In this document: piece by piece, positions 56,070 through 64,000 of the stretch
Layout: each line of letters opens with the position of its first letter
Numbering within the stretch: position 1 is the first letter of the stretch
Assembly (NCBI RefSeq): GCF_001424945.1
Contig: NZ_LMCW01000001.1
Location: 156,025 to 220,024 of the forward strand
Length of the DNA: 64,000 bases
Origin: Rhizobium sp. Root1203
GTDB lineage: Bacteria; Pseudomonadota; Alphaproteobacteria; Rhizobiales; Rhizobiaceae
Reading direction: 5' to 3'
Notes under the pieces: generated by a model
The model's input: only the letters and a program-made list of their open reading frames with translations
Database searches by the model: none
Told to the model about the DNA's origin: nothing
Made by a program: the position numbers and the translations under genes

Positions 56070-59000
56070 TCAGACTGCCAGGACCCGCTGCGACGGAAAT
56101 GCAATTTCCACAAGCGTGCCTTCGTTCGGCGTCGAGCTGATGGCGAAGATCGCCCGGTTGGCATCGACCATTGCCTTGGTCAGCGGCAGGCCGAGCCCAG
56201 TGCCTTCCCCCCGGTGGCGCGATTGGGTCGAGACCTGGCGGAAGGGCTTCATCGCCTGGTCGAGCTCGCTGCGGGTCATGCCCACACCGGTGTCGCGGAT
56301 GCGAAGGACGACGCTGCCGTTCGTCTCGTAGGACGTCGACACGACGATCTGGCCGCCCGAGGGTGTGAAGCGGATCGAGTTCGAGAGGATATTCAGGGCG
56401 ATCTGCTTGATGGAGCGCAAGTCTGCGACGACATCAGGGACGGCATGCGACAAGGCCGTGCGGATGATAACGCGCTGGCTGTTTGCCTGCGGCTGCAGCA
56501 GGGCCACGGCCTCGGAAATTGCCTCGTTGAGGCTGATGGCTCCGAAATCCAGATCCATCTCGCCCGCTTCGATCTTCGAAATGTCGAGCAGATCGTTGAC
56601 GATGTCGAGAACGTGCCGACCGGAGCGCCCGATGTCGTTCGCATACTCGACATAGCGCGGATGGCCGATCGGCCCGAAACGCTCGCCGGCCATCATGTCG
56701 GAAAAGCCGATGATGGCGTTGAGCGGCGTCCGGATCTCGTGGCTGACGCGTGCGAGAAAATCGGTCTTGTGCGCATTGGCGGTCTCCGCAGCGCTCTTGG
56801 CGCCGCGCAGTTCGTCTTCGGTGCGCTTCCACTGGGTGATGTCGCGGATGACGGCGCAATAGCCGCTCGAGGAAGTCAGGCGGCCCATCGTCATGAACAG
56901 CGGCACAAACCCGCCTGCCGCCTCGCGGCCGATCACTTCGCGGCCGTCGTTGAGTACGCTGGCGACGCCATGGCCGGTCAGGCCGTTCAGATAGTCCAGC
57001 ACCGCCTTCTGGCTCTCATGGGCAAACAGCATGACGAAAGGCTTGCCGCGTGTCTCCTCCTCGTCGTAGTTGAACAGCGCGCTGGCCGAGCGGTTCATCG
57101 AGCGTATGTCGCCGTCGGCGCCGATCACGACGACACCATCGGTCGCCGTCTCCAGGATCGACCGCAGTTCCTCGACCTCGACCTGAAGCTTGGCGACCTT
57201 CTCGATCATCCGGTCCGCGGTCCGTGATTCTGCCGGGGACATATCGCGGGCAGGCACCGAAGCGTCGTTCTCGACAGGCATCAGCGCAAGCATGAGCGCA
57301 CTCGACTCCTCCCAGCGAATGGATTGCAGCCGTGCGGTGACCGGAACGAGCCTGTCGTCGACGGTTACCAGCACCATCGCACCCGGGCGTCCGACCTTCT
57401 CTTCGAGGTCATGCCGCTGCAGCAGCGCGTCGATGCCGCCGACGTCGGACAGCTCCTCCAGCGAAGAATAACCGGTCATTCGCATGAACTCCGGATTGGC
57501 ATGGATCAGCTGGTCGCCGGCATGGATAAGAACGGCGACCGGGAGCTGGTCGATCATCCTGGCGGAAAACCCGTCGGTCATCTTCACCCGGGGCGGGATG
57601 AAGCTTGCCAGTATGTCCATCTGGCTGGCGGTTTCTTCAAGGCCTTCGGTGACGCCTTCGTCGGCGGGTTCCTCCGGCGGAGAGGGTTCGGCGGCAGCCA
57701 CTGCTTCGAGTAGCGCCTCTTCCTCGCCTGCCGGCTCAGCAGCCTGTTCGACGATCTCGTCCGCGACCTCATCGGGCTCGACAGCTGCCGCCGTCTCCGC
57801 CTTGGTCACGCTGCCGCTGGGCGCAGCTTCTTCCTCGGCGCGTACGCCGAAGGCTTCAAGGCGCTTGGCAATCTCGTGGAAATTCGCCTGTTCGGCCGAT
57901 GTCAGACCCGGTCCTGCCCCGTGGAGCTGAACGATCTTGTCGGTCAGGCGCCGGCTCGGGCTCTCGACAAGCCGCAATGCAGGAGGCTCGGCACGTGGCA
58001 ACGTGGGCTCGGTTTGCGGCAAGACTGGTTCAGCTTGCGGCAAGACTGGCTCGGGCAGGGGCAAGACTGGCTCGGGTTCGGCGGCGGCCGCGCTTTCTGC
58101 GGGTTCGTCCGGCATGACCGTGTCTTCGTCGGCCGAAAGCTCTGCGGTCTCGGGCTCTGCGGTCTCGGGCTCGGCGCTCGCGGATGGAGCAGGAGCGGTC
58201 TCTTCCTGTTGCGCAGGCGCGGTCGTCTCCTCTTCGGCCAGATCGGTCGGTTCATCGACCGCGACCGCGTCGGATGCGATGTCATGCGGCCCGAATGTCA
58301 GGCCAAGCGCCAGGGGGTCTTCCGCCGCGTCAGACAGGCGAACGACGCCGAAGCCGCGAAAACCGTCGAATTCCCGGCTTCTCGTGTAGGTCGGCAGAGC
58401 GGCGAGATCGACCGGTACGGCAAGGCTCGTTCCCTCGATCGGCCAGTTGATCGTCTTGCCGGACCAGGTATCGCGGCGTGCCAGTGCTTCTGCGATCTTG
58501 CCTTCCTGATCGAGGTTGAAGAGCGCAGCGATATCGCTGAAGGCGACGCCGATGATATCAGCGGAATGCGGGCCGACCGCGTCCGCAAATTCGCCGGAAA
58601 CCTCGCTGAAGCGCCCTTCCGCATCGATCTTCCAGACGAAGCGGGTCGCCCGGCTGTTCGGGTTGAAGACGAATTCGCCCTTGTCGTTGGCAGCGGTAAC
58701 TGCCGGCACCGGTTCAACGGTGGTTGCGGATGGGCCGTCTTGAGGCACGTCCTGAGCTGCCTCTTCCGTGACAGGGTAGGCGTCTCTCACGTCCTGTGCG
58801 GCAGCCATCGGTGCGTCGGCCGCTCCGGCAGCAGGGCTTTCCACTTCTGGCTCAGGGGCGATCTGCGCCTCCGGCTCATCGAACGGCTCCGTCGCATCGT
58901 CGCCGCCCGGTTGAACGGAGGCCGGCTGATCCGAGGCCGGCGGAAGCGGGGCTGGCTGATCTGCCGTCGACTGGCCTGAATCGATATCAGACTGTTCGGC

Positions 59001-59894
59001 GGTCTCGGCCTCCTCGCGCAAGGGCTCGGCGTCCAGTGCCTCTTCGGCAATGGCCGACGCCTCCGCGGCATCCGCATCGGCAGCGATGCTCTCCTCGGGC
59101 GCGTCGTCGAGGTCTTCGATCCCGGCGATGGCATCGATCGCGTCGGCAAAGGCAGGAGCCGTCGGCGCGGCAGTATGGTTAACGGCGGTTGTGGATAAAT
59201 CCGGTTCGTCGAGCGGGTCGAGCCGCCCGAGAACGGTCTCCACGGCGAACAGGAGGTTGAGGGCAGGGTTGTCGCTGATTCGCCCGACAGCGGCCGGAAG
59301 GTAGCCCTTGCCGGTCGCCACCGGGCGTTTCACCAATCCGTGCGGATGCTCGGCGGCGAGCGTCGTCAGCGCCTTCGCCGTCTGCCGCGTAACGCCGAGA
59401 GAGGCGAAGCCTGCCGATGCCGCGATGATCTCGCCGTCGCCGCCGATCACCGCCATGTGAGTATCCGGATCGTCGAGCCCCTTCAGCATCTGTGCGGCAG
59501 ATTGCTCGTTCGAGGAAGGGCTGGACGAGAAGGGCAGGGACAGCAGGATTGCCTGTTCGCCGGATGAAAGCCCAATCAATTCAACCGCCGCCTGCGCCGG
59601 AATGCGCTGAAAGCCCTGAGCGATGCGGATCATGAAATTGCGGCTTCCGCCGACACCGTCCAGCGAGTGCGCCGTTGCTTCCAGTTGCCGAAAGGTGATG
59701 TCGGTGCGATTGATGCCCTGTTCCAGCAGGTCATAGACAGCCGATTGCCCAAACAGTTCCGCTCCCGCACCGTTCGCCCATAGCGCACGGGAGAGGTCCG
59801 CCGAGAACAGCACCAGCGCGTCGCCACGAGAGAAACGCTCGCGCACACGGGGATGCACGGCGATATCGATGAACGGATACTGGACTGCGGGCAT
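56070..59894 (-). CDS. cbrA: large PAS-domain sensor histidine kinase, CbrA-like
   Basis: A 1274-residue soluble kinase with no clear membrane helix. A sensor-like N-terminus (about 1-220) is followed by a long Ala/Glu/Pro-rich disordered region. PAS-like domains are at about 415-530 (FVWKIDAEGRFSEVSGEF), about 785-860 and about 905-1020. The HisKA site is SHEIRTPLNAIIGFSDMMAG with His near 1050, then ATPase motifs NILSNSIRFTPSGG, RDTGVGM and GEGTGLGLP. I call it cbrA from the domain layout and its position between aacS and a phasin; in Sinorhizobium CbrA acts on DivK/CtrA signalling. ATG 59894 follows AAAGG. Confidence 0.8.
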   Translation of the reverse strand: MPAVQYPFIDIAVHPRVRERFSRGDALVLFSADLSRALWANGAGAELFGQSAVYDLLEQGINRTDITFRQLEATAHSLDGVGGSRNFMIRIAQGFQRIPAQAAVELIGLSSGEQAILLSLPFSSSPSSNEQSAAQMLKGLDDPDTHMAVIGGDGEIIAASAGFASLGVTRQTAKALTTLAAEHPHGLVKRPVATGKGYLPAAVGRISDNPALNLLFAVETVLGRLDPLDEPDLSTTAVNHTAAPTAPAFADAIDAIAGIEDLDDAPEESIAADADAAEASAIAEEALDAEPLREEAETAEQSDIDSGQSTADQPAPLPPASDQPASVQPGGDDATEPFDEPEAQIAPEPEVESPAAGAADAPMAAAQDVRDAYPVTEEAAQDVPQDGPSATTVEPVPAVTAANDKGEFVFNPNSRATRFVWKIDAEGRFSEVSGEFADAVGPHSADIIGVAFSDIAALFNLDQEGKIAEALARRDTWSGKTINWPIEGTSLAVPVDLAALPTYTRSREFDGFRGFGVVRLSDAAEDPLALGLTFGPHDIASDAVAVDEPTDLAEEETTAPAQQEETAPAPSASAEPETAEPETAELSADEDTVMPDEPAESAAAAEPEPVLPLPEPVLPQAEPVLPQTEPTLPRAEPPALRLVESPSRRLTDKIVQLHGAGPGLTSAEQANFHEIAKRLEAFGVRAEEEAAPSGSVTKAETAAAVEPDEVADEIVEQAAEPAGEEEALLEAVAAAEPSPPEEPADEGVTEGLEETASQMDILASFIPPRVKMTDGFSARMIDQLPVAVLIHAGDQLIHANPEFMRMTGYSSLEELSDVGGIDALLQRHDLEEKVGRPGAMVLVTVDDRLVPVTARLQSIRWEESSALMLALMPVENDASVPARDMSPAESRTADRMIEKVAKLQVEVEELRSILETATDGVVVIGADGDIRSMNRSASALFNYDEEETRGKPFVMLFAHESQKAVLDYLNGLTGHGVASVLNDGREVIGREAAGGFVPLFMTMGRLTSSSGYCAVIRDITQWKRTEDELRGAKSAAETANAHKTDFLARVSHEIRTPLNAIIGFSDMMAGERFGPIGHPRYVEYANDIGRSGRHVLDIVNDLLDISKIEAGEMDLDFGAISLNEAISEAVALLQPQANSQRVIIRTALSHAVPDVVADLRSIKQIALNILSNSIRFTPSGGQIVVSTSYETNGSVVLRIRDTGVGMTRSELDQAMKPFRQVSTQSRHRGEGTGLGLPLTKAMVDANRAIFAISSTPNEGTLVEIAFPSQRVLAV
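57998..58081 (-). repeat. four 21-bp tandem repeats inside the kinase gene
   Basis: Units start at 57998, 58019, 58040 and 58061, each with GCAAGACTGG or a near match. On the coding strand they make a seven-residue proline repeat (PEPVLPQ, AEPVLPQ, TEPTLPR). The three inner units are nearly identical, which suggests recent slippage and a variable linker length. Confidence 0.8.
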
Positions 59895-59926
59895 GATTGA
59901 ACCTTTAGTCTTCGGAGATTGGCGAA

Positions 59927-59941
59927 TTAACGGTCTATTAA
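59927..59941. promoter_or_regulatory. CtrA-type box TTAA-N7-TTAA upstream of the CbrA-like kinase
   Basis: TTAA at 59927-59930, seven bases, TTAA at 59938-59941. It is 33-47 bp before the kinase ATG at 59894, a position that could overlap its promoter or leader. The consensus match is exact; binding is inferred. Confidence 0.5.
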
Positions 59942-60108
59942 TAACGACAGGTCTGAAAAGGGTCCAGCAGACAGGCCGGGTTTCGGCTGGAAAGGTTAAC
60001 GCCTTGTGCGTCGCACAAATATGTTGCAATGCACAATAAACTCGTCTATATAATAGCTACCGAACGAACGAGGCAATCAAGATGCCGAGACACAAGGAGC
60101 GCAAAACC

Positions 60109-60552
60109 GTGGCGAAGATCGACGACGTTTTCTCTATCTCTTCTTTGGACCCTTCGAAATTCGCTGACTCGTTCCGCGATTTCGCCGAAAAGGGCGCACT
60201 GCAGTCCCGCGACGCCTTCGCCAAGATGAAGGTTGCCGGCGAAGAAGCCAGCAAGACGCTTGAAACCACCGTGCAGACCGCACAGGCTGGTGCCGCCGAA
60301 ATTGGCCACAAGGCGATCGAAGCCCTTCGCACCAATGCCGAAAACTCCCTGACGCACCTCGACGCACTGCTGTCCGTCAAGTCCGTAGCCGAATTCTTCG
60401 AGCTGCAGACGACCTTCCTGCGCAAGCAGGCTGAACTGACGATCGAGCAGGCAAAGGCGATGCAGGAAACCTCCAAGCAGGTTGCCGAGAAGCTTGCCCA
60501 GCCTTCCAAGGAAGCGGCTGAAAAGGTCATGGCGTCCTTCAAGGCTGCCTGA
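60109..60552 (+). CDS. phaP: phasin family protein
   Basis: A 147-residue all-helical amphipathic protein (LDPSKFADSFRDFAEKGALQ, then SVAEFFELQTTFLRKQAELT) of the phasin family. Phasins coat PHB granules. I chose GTG 60109 with AAGGAG nine bases upstream, giving a start AKIDDVF; ATG 60082 would add nine residues and also has a GAGG upstream. It is divergent from the kinase gene and ends at its own terminator. Confidence 0.88.
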   Translation: MAKIDDVFSISSLDPSKFADSFRDFAEKGALQSRDAFAKMKVAGEEASKTLETTVQTAQAGAAEIGHKAIEALRTNAENSLTHLDALLSVKSVAEFFELQTTFLRKQAELTIEQAKAMQETSKQVAEKLAQPSKEAAEKVMASFKAA

Positions 60553-60571
60553 TCCTGTCCCCAAGACCACA

Positions 60572-60600
60572 AAAGGCTGGACCCTATGTCCGGCCTTTTT
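60572..60600 (+). terminator. Rho-independent terminator after phasin
   Basis: AAAGGCTGGAC pairs with GTCCGGCCTTT (one G-U), loop CCTAT, followed by T's to 60601. Confidence 0.85.
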
Positions 60601-60678
60601 GTATATTGAGGGGAGATAGGGCTTGAATTAATTTTCAAGTCCTCGTATGTGAGCCCCGTCGCGCCAAGCGCGATTTGT

Positions 60679-60755
60679 GCGGTTGTAGCTCAGTTGGTTA
60701 GAGCGCAGGTTTGTGGCACCTGAGGTCGGAGGTTCGAGACCCCCCAACCGTACCA
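60679..60755 (+). tRNA. tRNA-His (anticodon GTG)
   Basis: A 77-nt cloverleaf. The acceptor GCGGTTG pairs with CAACCGT (G1-U72 wobble). The D arm is AGCTCAGTTGGTTAGAGC, the anticodon stem CAGGT/ACCTG holds TTGTGGC with anticodon GTG, and the T arm is GGAGGTTCGAGACCCCC. The CCA is encoded. The base before position 1 is T and the discriminator is A73, so the usual G-1:C73 of tRNA-His is missing. This is the known alphaproteobacterial variant. Confidence 0.96.
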
Positions 60756-60849
60756 TTTCTTCCACGGGATGAGATTTTCGGCATAAGCGGACAGCAGCAG
60801 CGTTCGTCTTCTTGAACCGCGCCGCTGCGATATCCGCCCGCATGTCCGG

Positions 60850-61797
60850 TCAATGCTTCATCATCAGCGGTATCGTTGCGCGCGACAGCAGGTAGCGGGT
60901 GACGCGGCCGAGGAGAAGCTCCAGGAAATAGCTGTGCTTGAAGGCGCCGATCAGCAGGCAGGTCGCGCTCTCCGACCGCGCGAAATCCAGGATGGTTTCG
61001 CCGACCGATCTGTTTTCAGCCCGCAGCGCAACGACGGGTGCCTGAAGCCCGAGTTCAGCCAGCAGCTCCTTTGCCGTCTTCTGGTACGTGCCGTCGGCGG
61101 TGTCGTTGACGCAGAGAACGGTGATCCGGTCGGCGGCGGCCAGCCAGCGTTTCGCCGCGATCACGGCACTTCTTGCATGGTGGTGCGGCTTCCAGCAGAT
61201 CACCACATGACCCAGCAGGTGTCCGGCGTATCTGCCCGGCGGCGGCACAAGCACGAGCTTGCGCTCGTTGAAGATAATGGCGTGGAAGGCGTCGCGCGCG
61301 TCCAGATTGCCATGGCACGGAGAAACCACAAGCGCGCTCTCATGACATTGGATCGCGACGCAGCGGTCGAGATCGCCGCGGCAATCGTCCATGAGCAGCT
61401 CCCTGCGGTCGGGACCGCCGCGCCTCCAGCTTTGGAAGATCCGGTTGACCAGTTCGAAACGCTGCAGGGACGTGCCTTCGGCAAGATCCCTCAGCATCTG
61501 CAGGTCGATTTCCTCCGGAGAGACGATCATGCCCAGTGGCCTCGCCCCGACGTGAGCGGCGGCCATGCTGCCGTGCACAGCCTCCGCCGCGTCCTCGGCA
61601 ATATCCAGGCAGATCTTTGCGGTTTCCGGATCCGGCAACAATGCCAGGACGTCGGCGTGGTTCGTCGAGGGACTGGGATAGCCACCGGTTCCGATGGCTG
61701 TCCCGCTCGTAGGCGGTCTGATTTCGCTGCTGAACATGGCGGACCTGCTCGATGTCGTATCGCCCGTATTGGTCAATGGCTGGTTTTGCTCTATCAT
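60850..61797 (-). CDS. universal stress protein family
   Basis: A 315-residue protein with two UspA-like halves. The second is clear: HVVICWKPHHHARSAVIAAK near the start of the half and LLIGAFKHSYFLELLLGRVT followed by RYLLSRATIPLMMKH at the end. The first half is degenerate. The start is uncertain: ATG 61797 is used here, TTG 61842 and ATG 61737 are alternatives. A general stress role is inferred from the family only. Confidence 0.75.
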   Translation of the reverse strand: MIEQNQPLTNTGDTTSSRSAMFSSEIRPPTSGTAIGTGGYPSPSTNHADVLALLPDPETAKICLDIAEDAAEAVHGSMAAAHVGARPLGMIVSPEEIDLQMLRDLAEGTSLQRFELVNRIFQSWRRGGPDRRELLMDDCRGDLDRCVAIQCHESALVVSPCHGNLDARDAFHAIIFNERKLVLVPPPGRYAGHLLGHVVICWKPHHHARSAVIAAKRWLAAADRITVLCVNDTADGTYQKTAKELLAELGLQAPVVALRAENRSVGETILDFARSESATCLLIGAFKHSYFLELLLGRVTRYLLSRATIPLMMKH

Positions 61798-62131
61798 CAC
61801 GACGGGCCGCGACGTCAGTGATTCTACTCCTGCATCGTGCAAGTCGCAACGTCATCCCGTTGTCGCTAGAGCCCTGAAAATACTTGAAGTGTGCACGCCC
61901 GACGGGTCGCTTCGATGCAGATGACGTCGCTCTCGAACGCTTGCCGCGGCCAGATTGTGCGTTGCCGCCCCAGGCGAAGGTTGCAATCCGAAAATCGGTG
62001 TCTACTTAAGCCGACACACCCTGATACGCCCTGCTTCACCAGGATTTGGTTATATTGCGTTGCAAAATGTGATCGAGAATGCCATTTTCCGCCCGGGGGT
62101 GAATTCAGAGTGATTTTAGAAGGAGACTTTA
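61798..62131. other. 334-bp gap without a recognisable gene
   Basis: Nothing coding stands out. The right part is more AT-rich (TTATATTGCGTTGCAAAATG, 62050-62069) and may hold the promoter of the small helix-turn-helix gene; the left part may hold that of the stress-protein gene. Confidence 0.5.
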
Positions 62132-62377
62132 ATGTCCATTTCGCTCAACAATCTGGATAAATCCAACGTAGAGGCTGTTTCCGCAATCCACGCCTCGGCC
62201 GCAATTAGGGCGGCACGAGAGGCCATCGGCTACAGCGTCGACGATCTTGCGGTCACCTGCGGTCTCCTCGTGAGCGAGATCCAGGAGGTCGAGAATGGCG
62301 AGGATACGGATCCTGCCAAGCTGAAGCGTATCGCTGCCGCGTTGCAGATGCCGCTGACGGCGTTCATTCCAGAGTGA
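62132..62377 (+). CDS. small XRE-type helix-turn-helix protein
   Basis: An 81-residue protein almost entirely made of one Cro/CI-type domain: AIRAAREAIGYSVDDLAVTC, then LLVSEIQEVENGEDTDP and LKRIAAALQMPLTAFIPE. The ribosome site AGAAGGAGA precedes ATG 62132. Function unknown; there is no toxin-like partner beside it. A GC-rich hairpin without a T tract follows (62391-62419). Confidence 0.8.
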   Translation: MSISLNNLDKSNVEAVSAIHASAAIRAAREAIGYSVDDLAVTCGLLVSEIQEVENGEDTDPAKLKRIAAALQMPLTAFIPE

Positions 62378-62571
62378 TCGTAGGCTTGCTGGGCCGGCAG
62401 GGGTTTCCCCGGCTGGCCCCGCCTCTGGCGGTCAGACGCCGAAGTTCCGTTGTATTCCTGTTGATTGTCGCTCGAAGCCGTGGTGTCCCCCGGCTTCGTT
62501 TTTGATTTCTGGGGCCTGAAAATGGAACCGCTCCTGCCGGTCCGGCGTTTGCCTCTGGACGGGAGAATAAA

Positions 62572-63057
62572 ATGTCGAAAACGCTTCTATACGGCGCGAC
62601 CAAGGTGGACGAGACGAACGTCGCATATGCAGCTGCCGCAAGTCTCGAACAATTCCAGTGGAAGAACCGCGTCATCGTTATCTTCGCCGATCGCGACAAT
62701 GCCCGGTCCGCGCGCCAGGAAAACCAGCTGCTCGCCAATCGATCGGCGCTTGCTGAGCGGGATATAGTGCTCCTGAAAGTCGTCGGTGGGAACGTGCGAG
62801 TGCTGTTTGGTGCTGGCGAGGCGCTCGACGCCGAGGCGATTGCCCGGGACCTTGCTGCCGCCCCAGGCAGCGAAGCCAACCAGGCCAGCGGTGATCCCCA
62901 GACCGGAGAATTCGCCGCCGTGCTCGTCGGGAAGGACGGCACGGTCAAGCTCAACGTGCATGAACCGATCAGCAGCGCAGAGCTCTTTGCGATCATCGAC
63001 GCCATGCCGATGCGCGCTGCGGAGGGCGCCGCATCCGACAAGTCCTCGCCTGATTGA
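62572..63057 (+). CDS. DUF4174 domain protein
   Basis: A 161-residue protein. The pattern WKNRVIVIFADRDNARSARQ, then LAERDIVLLKVVGGNVRVLF and AAVLVGKDGTVKLNVHEPIS, is that of DUF4174, a thioredoxin-like fold without the CXXC motif. No signal peptide is seen. GGGAGA lies before ATG 62572. Function unknown. Confidence 0.75.
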   Translation: MSKTLLYGATKVDETNVAYAAAASLEQFQWKNRVIVIFADRDNARSARQENQLLANRSALAERDIVLLKVVGGNVRVLFGAGEALDAEAIARDLAAAPGSEANQASGDPQTGEFAAVLVGKDGTVKLNVHEPISSAELFAIIDAMPMRAAEGAASDKSSPD

Positions 63058-63128
63058 AGGCGCAGTCGAAGCCGTCCGGCCGAACCATCAACTCTGTCGT
63101 GAGGTCGGAGAACGGCAAGGAGTAGAGC

Positions 63129-63275
63129 ATGTCCGTGCCCAACGAACCGATTCCCCCGCTGCCGCCAGGCCGGGTCCCGGAGCCACCCATCAAGGAGCCG
63201 GAGCCCGACGTGTTGCCGGATGAGCTGCCGAATCCCAATCCCGACGAAAACGACGCGCCTGCCAAGCACGCCTGA
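63129..63275 (+). CDS. small proline-rich acidic protein (unknown)
   Basis: A 48-residue peptide of Pro, Glu and Asp with repeated PPLPP, EPPIKEPEPD and LPNPNPDEND segments. A very good ribosome site (AAGGAG, 6 bp spacing) precedes ATG 63129, which argues that it is translated. It probably has no fixed fold. It ends 4 bp before the stop of the convergent LysR gene. Confidence 0.6.
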   Translation: MSVPNEPIPPLPPGRVPEPPIKEPEPDVLPDELPNPNPDENDAPAKHA

Positions 63276-63279
63276 GGTC

Positions 63280-64000
63280 TCAGAGGAAGATATGCCGCTC
63301 GGCGCCGACCAGTTCCTGCAGGAAGTCGACCACGGTGCGGACGCGGACGAGGTCGCGGGCGCTTTCGTGATAGGTCGTCCAGTAGGCACGCTGGATCGAA
63401 ACCTCCGGCAGTATGCGGATCAGTTCGGGATAGTGACGGGCGATATAGTCGTGCAGGATGCCGATGCCGGCGCCTGAGCGGACGGCCTCGGTCTGGCCGA
63501 TGGCCGTGGAGATTTCGAACGACGCATCCCAACTGCGCATGACGGAGGAGGAGAAATTGAGCGATGCCGTAAAGATCAGGTCCTCGACGTAGCCAATTCG
63601 CGGATGCGTCTTCAGCGCGTCGATGTCGGAGGGCGCGCCGTGGGTATGCAGGTAGTGCCGTGACGCATAGAGCCCCAGAGTATAGTCGGTCAGCTTGGAC
63701 GAGACCAGGCGCCCCTGTTCCGGTCGCTCCAGCGTGATCGCAATGTCCGCTTCGCGCTGCGAGAGCGAAAAGGAACGCGGCACCGGCACGAGCTGGATCC
63801 GCAGCTCCGGATGACGCTGGATCAATTGTCCGAGGCGCGGCGCGAGAAACGAGACGCCGAAACCGTCGGGTGCGCCGATGCGCACCGTGCCGGCAATAGT
63901 GCTGTCGAGATGGCCCAGGCTTGCCTGCGCACGCAGCATCTCTGTTTCCATCCGTTCTGCGGCGTGCAGGAAGATCTCGCCTTCTGCCGTCAGCTCGCAG
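63280..64000 (-). CDS. LysR-family transcriptional regulator (5' end outside window)
   Basis: The frame is open to the window edge. The visible 239 residues start with ELTAEGEIFLHAAERMETEM, the end of a LysR helix-turn-helix domain and its linker helix. The effector domain begins TVRIGAPDGFGVSFLAPRLG. The stop is TGA 63282-63280. The DNA-binding domain lies beyond base 64000. Target unknown. Confidence 0.92.
   Translation of the reverse strand, partial: CELTAEGEIFLHAAERMETEMLRAQASLGHLDSTIAGTVRIGAPDGFGVSFLAPRLGQLIQRHPELRIQLVPVPRSFSLSQREADIAITLERPEQGRLVSSKLTDYTLGLYASRHYLHTHGAPSDIDALKTHPRIGYVEDLIFTASLNFSSSVMRSWDASFEISTAIGQTEAVRSGAGIGILHDYIARHYPELIRILPEVSIQRAYWTTYHESARDLVRVRTVVDFLQELVGAERHIFL

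Noticed and set aside
55940..56140. 66-residue plus-strand frame crossing the terminator after aacS
   Set aside because: It reads through a strong terminator and into the antisense of the kinase gene; no ribosome site or family.

Overview
The window looks like a chromosomal segment of an alphaproteobacterium of the family Rhizobiaceae (Sinorhizobium/Rhizobium/Agrobacterium relatives). Four things point there: a rhizobial flagellar cluster with MotC, the FliK once called MotD, the atypical regulator Rem and FlaF/FlbT; the agl alpha-glucoside operon; a zwf-pgl-edd Entner-Doudoroff operon; and a tRNA-His of the alphaproteobacterial type without an encoded G-1. From memory, the gene orders fla-mot-rem-flg-flh and aceA-regulator-pot-aacS-cbrA-phasin resemble the Sinorhizobium meliloti chromosome. 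I could not run a comparison.

Layout. 1-19344 is a + strand flagellar/motility block: three flagellins (the first cut by the window edge), a FliH-like protein, motB, motC, fliK, a secreted lytic transglycosylase, rem, flgE, flgK, flgL, flaF, flbT, flgD, fliQ, flhA, fliR, then four small proteins that look like FliJ, FlgJ, FlgN and FliL. 19600-22210 holds a WecG-type glycosyltransferase and a Wzz-like chain-length protein, followed by folD. 23211-31040 is the alpha-glucoside system: divergent LacI-type regulator aglR, then aglE, aglF, aglG, aglA, aglK. A lone PilZ protein follows, then zwf-pgl-edd on the minus strand. 35860-38604 (minus) is a glutamine synthetase/FAD oxidase pair resembling PuuA/PuuB of polyamine catabolism. 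38731-44442 has an HI0933-type flavoprotein, a large chemoreceptor, two decayed gene remnants and a LysR regulator. 44496-47665 is isocitrate lyase with a small partner gene and its divergent ScfR/RamB-type regulator. 47794-51856 is a PotFGHI polyamine transporter. 51857-60029 has an AsmA protein, acetoacetyl-CoA synthetase, a candidate small RNA and the large CbrA-like sensor kinase. 60109-64000 has a phasin, tRNA-His, a universal-stress protein, small conserved proteins and the edge of a LysR gene.

How the parts fit. Sugars imported by AglEFGK and split by AglA feed the Zwf-Pgl-Edd route. PHB-related functions (phasin, acetoacetyl-CoA synthetase) and the glyoxylate gene aceA lie close together. 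The Pot transporter could supply the PuuA/PuuB-like pair. Reading the window by eye, I found three exact TTAA-N7-TTAA (CtrA-type) boxes. They lie upstream of a flagellin gene, of rem and of the cbrA-like kinase gene, so motility and cell-cycle signalling may be tied together here.

I saw no CRISPR array, insertion sequence, prophage or toxin/defence island. Most of the window is core chromosome. The least explained parts are the regulatory sites, the remote FliH/FliJ/FlgN/FliL-like proteins, the candidate small RNA at 55900-56066 and the decayed zone at 43091-43480.
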